A stretch of 57,277 nucleotides of DNA from a virus: IMG/VR virus record IMGVR_UViG_3300009169_002640, positions 1 to 57,277 of that record; one strand, 5' to 3'. A model generated the notes under the pieces. It was not told the DNA's origin. It ran no database searches and worked only from the letters and a program-made list of their open reading frames with translations. The position numbers and the translations under genes are program-made. Positions 16,370 through 22,450 of the stretch are shown here, in pieces (the stretch's first letter is position 1; the number at the start of each line of letters is the position of its first letter).

Positions 16370-17370
16370 CCCTCCATCACATAGCTTGGTTCAAACGGAC
16401 GCCTCCCGACAATCATCCGGGCGGCGTTCCTCTTTTCGGGGACTATCTCCGGCGCGTCCTTGGCGCGAGGCTCTGGTCCTGGTCAGACTACCCGAATCGC
16501 GGGGCAGTAGACGAGCCGGAGGCGGCGCGGCTGCTGGGGGAGTATCTGTCGGTGCATCTCCTGTGTCCCGACACGGATGATGATATCGTGATCGCTGATG
16601 GATTTTGGGCGCGGGGGATACTTACCGACCATCACAATTTCGGCAGGATCATCACCGTCGCCCACGGCACATGGCGCGGGATCGCCCGGGCCTTCGGGTC
16701 CGCGCAGGCCGCCCGCCTCGGCGATATTCAGGCAGTCGAGTATGCCCGCCTGCCCGTGGTCGCGGTAAGTGAGTCGGTGGCGCAGGAACTACGCGACCTC
16801 TACGGCGTGGAACCGGCCGCGGTGATCCGCAACGGCGTGGACACGGAGGAGTTCCGCCCGCGGGAGAAGGCGCCGCGGACGCGCCCGGTGATTATCTACC
16901 CGTCCGACGCGAAGACCAAGGGCGGCGATATCGTGGCAGCCCTGCGCGCTCGGCGGCCCGACTGGGAGTTTCGGCGAATCGGCGCGGAGATCGGCGCGGA
17001 GGCGGAGGCGATAGCGCAGGGAGATGTCTACCTGCACCCCTCGCGCTATGAGGGCTGCTCCTATGCGGTCCTCGAAGCCCTCGCCTGTGGGCTGCCGGTG
17101 GTGGGCAGCGGCGTGGGGATGCTGGCGAACGGAGCTCCCGATCAGACGCGCCGGGATGATTCCTGGGGGATAGTCTGTGCGCCAGGAGTGTCGCTGCAAA
17201 CCTGGGAGCTGTCACTGGAAGAGGTATTGGCGAGGCAGAGAGAGGCCTCGCTGAATGCCCACGCCTGGGCCGTCGAGCATGGTTCCCTGACCCGATGGGA
17301 GCGCGAGTGGCGTTCCTTCCTCCAGGGCGTGCCAGTTTACGCTGGAGCGCTACGTCCAAGGAGCGCCTGA
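16366..17370 (+). CDS. GT4-like glycosyltransferase
   Basis: A 334-residue GT-B retaining transferase. Domain signatures: VAHGTWRG and VAVSESVAQEL in the first half, IRNGVDTEEFRP at the interdomain linker, and the sugar-nucleotide site EGCSYAVLEALACG (E-x7-E). The ORF is open further upstream to 16252, but the GTG at 16366 overlaps the previous stop as GTGA and yields a normal 'HHIAWFKRTP' start, so I chose it. It is shorter than free-living GT4 enzymes (usually 350-400 aa), mainly at the N terminus. Confidence 0.83.
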   Translation: MTLHHIAWFKRTPPDNHPGGVPLFGDYLRRVLGARLWSWSDYPNRGAVDEPEAARLLGEYLSVHLLCPDTDDDIVIADGFWARGILTDHHNFGRIITVAHGTWRGIARAFGSAQAARLGDIQAVEYARLPVVAVSESVAQELRDLYGVEPAAVIRNGVDTEEFRPREKAPRTRPVIIYPSDAKTKGGDIVAALRARRPDWEFRRIGAEIGAEAEAIAQGDVYLHPSRYEGCSYAVLEALACGLPVVGSGVGMLANGAPDQTRRDDSWGIVCAPGVSLQTWELSLEEVLARQREASLNAHAWAVEHGSLTRWEREWRSFLQGVPVYAGALRPRSA

Positions 17371-17666
17371 TGGCTACCCGACTGCGTGATATCTTGCCTC
17401 GCCTCTCGCGCCCCGCCGCAAGCCAGGGGCAGGGTACGGCCCTCCCGACCGAGACCCTGCCCCTGGGAACTTGCGGAAGCTGTGAGGCGGTGAACTTCGC
17501 GGCATTCCGGGAGGTGGCAATGGGCGAAGAGCGCGTCTACAAAAGCCCGGATCGGCGCGCGGCAGAGGTTGGCGGCACCCCCCACCCTGTTCGCTTCCGG
17601 TGTCGTAGCTGCGGGAAGATAGTGACGCATGAGCCGGACCGGCTCGGGGAAGTGAGGTCTATATGA
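17370..17666 (+). CDS. zinc-ribbon protein, 98 aa
   Basis: Carries two Cys pairs, CGSC (about residue 35) and CRSC (about 78), separated by 40 residues, which likely bind one zinc. The N terminus is basic with Pro/Gly/Gln. Overlaps the transferase stop (TGATG) and the following connector gene (ATGA). It sits at the border between the enzyme cassette and the connector genes; role unknown. Confidence 0.6.
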   Translation: MATRLRDILPRLSRPAASQGQGTALPTETLPLGTCGSCEAVNFAAFREVAMGEERVYKSPDRRAAEVGGTPHPVRFRCRSCGKIVTHEPDRLGEVRSI

Positions 17667-18376
17667 CTTCGGCGGAACTGATTGTGGAACTGAAAGCGCA
17701 GGGCTTCGGCACCTCTCTCACCGAGACGCAGTGGGGGCAGGTGGTGACGGACGCGCTCGCGATGTTCTCCCGGCAGCGGCCCCAGTATGTGCTCGATACC
17801 TTCACCACCACGGCCGATCTCGCGACCTACGATCTGCCCGCGGGCGGCTATCTCTGCCTAGCCGTATCTCCGCAGCAGACGATAGATGACCTGTGGGCTG
17901 AACTTACTGGCACGTCTACCGACTCGCCCCTGATCGGGGACGGTGACGCGATTGTGGATTTTCACCGCCCCTCTCTCACGGACGCATTTCGCCAGAAGCT
18001 GGAGGCCTGGGCGCGCCAGTTTGGCAGTGACTTCGAGCAGCCGGAGCCGGGCGGGCCAGTGCGGCTGATTCCCGCACCCTCGGAGGCGCAGGAGATGGCC
18101 TGGTACTACACGGCCCTGCATACTACTGTTGACACAGTGCCGGACGGCGCTCTCGACCTGCTGAAGATGGCTGGCCGGGCCTGCGCGATGGGAGCCCTGG
18201 CGCTGGGAAAGACGATCTCGGTATTGGACTCAGGCGGACGACTCACGCTGGGGCCGTACACGAAAGACACTGGGAGTTCAGCCTCGCTGGTCGCCAAACT
18301 CTTCGGGGAGGCGCAAAAGCTGGAGGAGGCCTTCTATCGTGCCGCCTACCTGCCAGCCGGCGCGATCAGGGGCTAG
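17663..18376 (+). CDS. head-tail connector/adaptor-like protein
   Basis: A 237-residue protein in the position of the adaptor (head completion) protein that binds the portal. It has an N-terminal helical 'TQWGQVVTDALAMFSRQRP' segment, then a 'YDLPAGGYLCLAV' beta segment and a helical C-terminal half, a layout I know from gp15/gp6-type adaptors. The next three genes are also connector-like in size and order. No catalytic motif. Assignment is by position and style. Confidence 0.55.
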   Translation: MTSAELIVELKAQGFGTSLTETQWGQVVTDALAMFSRQRPQYVLDTFTTTADLATYDLPAGGYLCLAVSPQQTIDDLWAELTGTSTDSPLIGDGDAIVDFHRPSLTDAFRQKLEAWARQFGSDFEQPEPGGPVRLIPAPSEAQEMAWYYTALHTTVDTVPDGALDLLKMAGRACAMGALALGKTISVLDSGGRLTLGPYTKDTGSSASLVAKLFGEAQKLEEAFYRAAYLPAGAIRG

Positions 18377-18379
18377 GCG

Positions 18380-18760
18380 ATGGCAGACGCGGTTCTCCAA
18401 TCCATACTGACGCATATCGTGAACGTCTACCACCTCGTGCAGAGCGAGGACACGGACGGCCAGGTGCTGGAGGGTTACCCGGATCGCTGGTCGCCCGACA
18501 TCCTGAATCTGCCTTGCGCCATCGTGCAGGACGGGGAGACGCTAGCGAAGTCCGCGGTTGGCGCGATCATCGGCAGTACCATGATCCTCTACTGCGAGGA
18601 CGCGGATCTTCGCGAGCATGATCGGGTGCACTGGAAAGAGCATGTCTACTGCGTGAACGGGACCCCGGCCAAGTATATGAACATCTTCGATGCGGCGAAT
18701 GCGAATACGCCCCACTTGCTGGAAGTAGGGCTGATCGAGGAGAGGGCGGACCCGGCATGA
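18380..18760 (+). CDS. head closure (stopper)-like protein
   Basis: A 126-residue beta-rich protein. Its sequence 'GSTMILYCEDADLREHDRV' resembles head-closure proteins that plug the channel after packaging. It lies between the adaptor-like and HK97 gp10-like genes, exactly where a stopper is expected, and overlaps the next gene by 4 nt. Confidence 0.5.
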   Translation: MADAVLQSILTHIVNVYHLVQSEDTDGQVLEGYPDRWSPDILNLPCAIVQDGETLAKSAVGAIIGSTMILYCEDADLREHDRVHWKEHVYCVNGTPAKYMNIFDAANANTPHLLEVGLIEERADPA

Positions 18761-19308
18761 TAGGCGTCACTGCAACGATCACGAAGCAGGGCCAGATTCG
18801 CGACTGGGCGAGACGGATGCCCACGGAGTTTCAGCGCCGTGCGGTCAAGCTGGTGACGGCCCATGCCCTGGCGATAGAGCGCACCGCGAAGCGGCTTGCT
18901 CCGGTGGACAAGAACGTCCTCAAGGCGAGCATTCACACTGACCTGCGCGTGTCGGGAAGCCATATCTCCGCCGCAGTCGGAACGGACGCGAAGCATGGGG
19001 CCTACCAGGAAATGGGCACCGGACTGTATGGGTACAAGCATCGGGAGTACGTAATTCGGCCGAAGAACAAAAAGGCCTTGGCGTTCGTGGCCCGGGCGGG
19101 AACGCAATTGGCGACGGGACGCGCCCTCTATCGCTCAAAAGCAGGGCGACTGGTGACCTCTCGGAAGCGCGCGGCGCGCACTGTGGTCGCCTACGTCATT
19201 CACCCCGGCGTCCGGCCGCAGCCTTTCCTGGGGCCGGCCTTCGACCACCAGATGCCAACCTTCCGCGCCGATCTACAGAACCTCGCCCGTTTGGGCTTCC
19301 CGAGGTAA
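18757..19308 (+). CDS. HK97 gp10-like tail completion/neck protein
   Basis: A 183-residue protein with family features: an N-terminal helix, 'RTAKRLAPVDKNVLKASI' (the 'APVDTG.L..SI' box), a beta hairpin, 'YQEMGTG' and a C-terminal 'RPQPFLGPAF' motif. Such proteins join the head connector to the tail tube in siphoviruses. It contains an unusual basic insertion (about residues 85-135) between the two halves. Confidence 0.78.
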   Translation: MIGVTATITKQGQIRDWARRMPTEFQRRAVKLVTAHALAIERTAKRLAPVDKNVLKASIHTDLRVSGSHISAAVGTDAKHGAYQEMGTGLYGYKHREYVIRPKNKKALAFVARAGTQLATGRALYRSKAGRLVTSRKRAARTVVAYVIHPGVRPQPFLGPAFDHQMPTFRADLQNLARLGFPR

Positions 19309-19311
19309 GAC

Positions 19312-19764
19312 ATGCCCCCGCTTACGACTGGATTCAACTCCACCACGCAGGCGAATGAGATACTGGAGGCCCTACGCGACGCCTTGGCCGCGGGGACTAC
19401 TGTAACGCGCGGCCCCCTCTGGGCCTTGCCGGAACGCACCTGCCTGGTGCTGACCGGGCCGGGGGTAGAGACCACCCCCTTGGGCCTGAACGTCGAAGAG
19501 GCGCGCTACGAGTGGATGATAGTCTCGGTGCGCGCGGTGGCGGATAACGACCGGCGGGCAGACGAACTCGACACTCTCGCCGACACCATCATGGCCGCGC
19601 TGATGGATCTGATGCGCACCTCTACCAGTTTCTCCTACCAGAGCGGAGACGGGCCGCGGCGTTTGCGCGACATGGAGATGGCGGAACTGGCCGAGCGACA
19701 GCCGCGGCTTGACCCCCTGGGAATCGTGTTCTACACCCGCACGGAGGTGAATCCTCCGTGCTGA
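19312..19764 (+). CDS. tail terminator-like protein
   Basis: A 150-residue protein in the tail terminator slot, directly after the gp10-like gene. It has an alpha-beta pattern with 'YEWMIVSVRAVADNDRRADELD', similar in style to proteins that cap the tail tube hexamer and control its length. The last codons lie in a hairpin that also covers the start of the GT9-like gene. Confidence 0.5.
   Translation: MPPLTTGFNSTTQANEILEALRDALAAGTTVTRGPLWALPERTCLVLTGPGVETTPLGLNVEEARYEWMIVSVRAVADNDRRADELDTLADTIMAALMDLMRTSTSFSYQSGDGPRRLRDMEMAELAERQPRLDPLGIVFYTRTEVNPPC
19741..19759 (+). promoter_or_regulatory. hairpin masking the ribosome site and start of the GT9-like gene
   Basis: A perfect 7-bp stem ACGGAGG / CCTCCGT with loop TGAAT. 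The left arm contains the GGAGG ribosome site, and the right arm runs into the GTG start at 19758. A ribosome finishing the tail terminator gene (stop 19762-19764) would melt it, so translation of the transferase is likely coupled to that gene. Confidence 0.6.
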
Positions 19765-20777
19765 GGCTGCGCACGATACGACGCGTCAAGGGCGCTCGCC
19801 GGGTAGTAACCGAGGCGGGCGCCTTCCATTTCGACGAGTCCCGCGGCGATACCGCCTGCGTGCCAGAGCCGGTTGCCGAAGAACTGGTGGCAGAGGGCCG
19901 CGCCTACCTGCCCTCTCCGCAAGAGCTCTGTGCGGGGAAGTGGATTGTGCGCCGACGCGCAGGCATGGGGGACGTACTCTGCTTGTCTGCTGCCCTGCGG
20001 GAGGTGGTGAAGTTCGGCGGCGCCGTGGAGGTGATCGCCCACGCGAACTACCGCACGATCTTCGATGGATTCCCACAGGGAGCCGGGCAGTTCCAACATC
20101 GCCCGGTGTTGTTTGACGGCTGGCTAGAGCGACACCCAGGAAGGCGGGGCCGACCGGCCGCAGCCTGCTTGGGAGACTATTGGAATCTCGACTTGGAGGA
20201 TATGCGTCCGTACTTCGCGCTCTCCGAGCAAGAGCGATCGCTGGGGCGCTCCTATCTCGCGCAGTTGCGCGGGGGGAGCGAAAGGGTGGTTGCCTTATTC
20301 CAGCGCGCGGGGTGGGAGACGCGCACCTACCGGCACTGGCGGCAGGTAGCGAAGGCGTTGGCGGATTCGGGCTGTACAGTGTTGGGCTTCGACGGCGAGG
20401 TGCTGCCGTGCTGCAAGCAGCCGTTCCCCATGCCACTGCGCGCCCTGGCTGGCGTGATAGCGGCCTGTGATCTGGTGGTGACGGGAGATAGCGGGCCGCT
20501 GCACTTGGCGGCCGCGGTTGGAACCCCTTCGGTTTCGGTGTTCTGCTGCACCGGCGCGGCCGGGTCAGTTGGGCGCGGCTATGACACTGAGTCGCTGGAA
20601 CCGGAGGGGATGGAGTGCTGGCCGTGTTGGGCGGCCAGTTGTCGTGTCGGCGAGGTGGATGTCCCGGGCAGCTGTGTTGAGGCGGTGTCGCCTGAATCGG
20701 TAACACAAGCAGCCCTGGGGCGTCTTAAGGCGCTCTCTGGGCACAAGGAGAGTGCAGATGCAGGGCTTCTACGGTAG
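19758..20777 (+). CDS. GT9 (heptosyltransferase-type) glycosyltransferase
   Basis: Residues 1-55 are an extra N-terminal module ('DTACVPEPVAEELVAEGRAYL') resembling small phage structural domains. From about residue 60 the GT9 fold begins: 'VRRRAGMGDVLCLSAALRE' (nucleotide-sugar transferase N-terminal motif GMGD) and the diagnostic acceptor/donor motif 'VVTGDSGPLHLAAAVGTPSV' near 243-262. GT9 enzymes add ADP-heptose or related sugars to lipopolysaccharide. Here the gene lies between the tail terminator and tail tube genes, starts at GTG, and is 339 aa. Seven Cys in the C-terminal third are unusual. Acceptor unknown; virion glycosylation or host surface change are both possible. Confidence 0.82.
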   Translation: MLRLRTIRRVKGARRVVTEAGAFHFDESRGDTACVPEPVAEELVAEGRAYLPSPQELCAGKWIVRRRAGMGDVLCLSAALREVVKFGGAVEVIAHANYRTIFDGFPQGAGQFQHRPVLFDGWLERHPGRRGRPAAACLGDYWNLDLEDMRPYFALSEQERSLGRSYLAQLRGGSERVVALFQRAGWETRTYRHWRQVAKALADSGCTVLGFDGEVLPCCKQPFPMPLRALAGVIAACDLVVTGDSGPLHLAAAVGTPSVSVFCCTGAAGSVGRGYDTESLEPEGMECWPCWAASCRVGEVDVPGSCVEAVSPESVTQAALGRLKALSGHKESADAGLLR

Positions 20778-21618
20778 GATTTGGTACGGCGTGCAGGGAG
20801 CGAAGGGGACGGCGGCTACGTCCTTCGCCCCCATCGGGATTATCGGCCGGGCAAATCGGCGAATCCCCGCGGGACTTGAGAAGCTGTTTGGCGTCGGCTC
20901 CTGGAATGCGATGGAGCTTTCTGAGGGCATGACCCTCGGCGAAGTAGGAATCTCCATCGCGGCCCTGGAGGACCCGCACTTCTGCCAGTACGCGCGGCGT
21001 AGCGACGTGACCGGCGAGCTCACCTGGCTGACCATCAAGATGGGCTACGTGAAGGGCGCGGAGGTCTACACCTCCGTCATTCAGGACTGCAAGATGGACT
21101 CGCTGGGCCTGCGGCTAGAGGCGGGCGGGCGGATCTCGGTTGACCTCTCTCTGATTGGCGGCAAGGTCACCAACACCGCGGCCGATCCCGGCGACATGTC
21201 GAACCTCGACGCGCGGGCTTACCGCTCGTTTGAGGCCGTATGGGACGAGGTGCTGGACCTACGCGCGTTCTCCCTGGACGTGCGCAACAATATCAGCCCG
21301 ATCCCTGTCATTGCCGGGTCCGGCACGACCCGCGACCCGGATCGAATCTGGGATTACCTGGACGAGGGCCGCAATGACGTGGGAGGTTCGCTCACCTATC
21401 GCGCCGGCGATGTGACGCGCGACCTTCAGGACTGCCTGCTGACCGGGGCGGACCACGACCTGGTATTCACCTCGTGCGGGGATATCTCCCCCGCGCAGAG
21501 CATGACCATCTCGCTCACCGGCCTGAAACTGGAGAGCGAGGACTTCCAGCTGCAGGCCGATGCGGACGTGCTGTTCGAGTGTCCGTATCTGGCGACCGAC
21601 TGGGAAATTACCGGCTAG
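20758..21618 (+). CDS. major tail tube protein
   Basis: A 286-residue beta-rich protein located between tail terminator and tail chaperone genes, the normal place for the tube protein. Features: an N-terminal 'GRIWYGVQGAKGTAAT' strand and loop, repeated 'VTGELTWLTIKMGYVKG' type strands, and many short Gly/Asp turns. GTG 20752 is also in frame, but the ATG at 20758 is seven bases after AAGGAG, the better spacing. It overlaps the GT9-like gene by 20 nt. Confidence 0.72.
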   Translation: MQGFYGRIWYGVQGAKGTAATSFAPIGIIGRANRRIPAGLEKLFGVGSWNAMELSEGMTLGEVGISIAALEDPHFCQYARRSDVTGELTWLTIKMGYVKGAEVYTSVIQDCKMDSLGLRLEAGGRISVDLSLIGGKVTNTAADPGDMSNLDARAYRSFEAVWDEVLDLRAFSLDVRNNISPIPVIAGSGTTRDPDRIWDYLDEGRNDVGGSLTYRAGDVTRDLQDCLLTGADHDLVFTSCGDISPAQSMTISLTGLKLESEDFQLQADADVLFECPYLATDWEITG

Positions 21619-21638
21619 GCCGGATAAGGGAGGCGCAT

Positions 21639-22112
21639 ATGACGGGCAATGACGAACTGACCACTCCGGGCAATGTGATAGTTGACCCGGAGGCTCCCAC
21701 CCAGGAGCAAGACCTCGATCTGGTGGCGCTGCTTGACGCAGAGCTTCGCCGCGAGCGCATTCCCCTTCCGGGAAGCGCGGACGGCGCGCTCTATATCGAA
21801 CTGCAAGCCTGGACCGGCGCGCAGAAAATGCGCTACCTGAACACCGGCATGGAGTACGCGGTGCCGGTCGGGAAGGCGGCCGCCACCAAGGCCACCTTCC
21901 ACATGGACACCATTGAGCAGGCTCGCGCGCTGCTGGAGAGTTCCATCGTGGACTTCCGGCTCCGCTTGCGCGGGAAAGAGGTGCGCTATACCGGCGCGCA
22001 GTCTGTCTGGTCGCTCCTCTCGCAGGTCCCGTCCGAAGTGCTGGATTGGGTTGTGGCGCAGGTGCGGCGCTTCCAGGGCCTGGAGGTAGTAACCCCCGAG
22101 GGGGAAGCCTAA
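21639..22112 (+). CDS. tail assembly chaperone, short form
   Basis: A 157-residue acidic-start protein immediately before the tape measure gene pair, in the position of lambda gpG-like chaperones. It is helical with a 'SVWSLLSQVPSEVLDWVVAQVRRF' C-terminal region. GGGAGGCG precedes the ATG at 21639. Immediately before its stop the sequence contains runs of five C and five G, and the -1 frame continues into a second ORF, so a longer G-T type product may be made by frameshifting. Confidence 0.6.
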   Translation: MTGNDELTTPGNVIVDPEAPTQEQDLDLVALLDAELRRERIPLPGSADGALYIELQAWTGAQKMRYLNTGMEYAVPVGKAAATKATFHMDTIEQARALLESSIVDFRLRLRGKEVRYTGAQSVWSLLSQVPSEVLDWVVAQVRRFQGLEVVTPEGEA

Positions 22113-22441
22113 CCGGGCAGTTCCTCTCCTACCTGCGGCGCGCGGTCCGCGCGTTGCTGAGTGAGGAGGTGCTGCCCCCAGGGCGCGCCCTCGCGATAGT
22201 GCTGCGCTACTACCGCCACTACCGCGAGGGCTTTCTGCCTCGCGCGGGCGGAGTGGGCGAGCAGCCCGCATTCCTGCTCGAGTGTCTGGAGGCCTGTGCC
22301 GACGCGCAGGCTGAACACGAGGCCCTCAAGCGCCAGGAGCAGGAAACGAGCTCTCCTGGCAAGGGGCCGCGCCGGGTAGGCCGTCTCTCGGCAGAGGACG
22401 CGGCGAAGCCAGACTGGCACCGTCGCGTCAAGCCGAACTGA
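22106..22441 (+). CDS. tail assembly chaperone extension (by -1 frameshift)
   Basis: Open frame in the -1 register relative to 21639-22112. It lacks a good start codon of its own (the upstream ATG 22046 is inside the previous gene with no ribosome site), which points to expression by a -1 shift near GGGGGAA (22100-22106). The fusion would be about 265 aa. The extension is Arg/Glu-rich and helical with 'LRYYRHYREGFLPR'. The site is not a canonical slippery heptamer, so the mechanism is uncertain. Confidence 0.45.
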   Translation, partial: SLTGQFLSYLRRAVRALLSEEVLPPGRALAIVLRYYRHYREGFLPRAGGVGEQPAFLLECLEACADAQAEHEALKRQEQETSSPGKGPRRVGRLSAEDAAKPDWHRRVKPN

Positions 22442-22450
22442 GGAAGCCCA

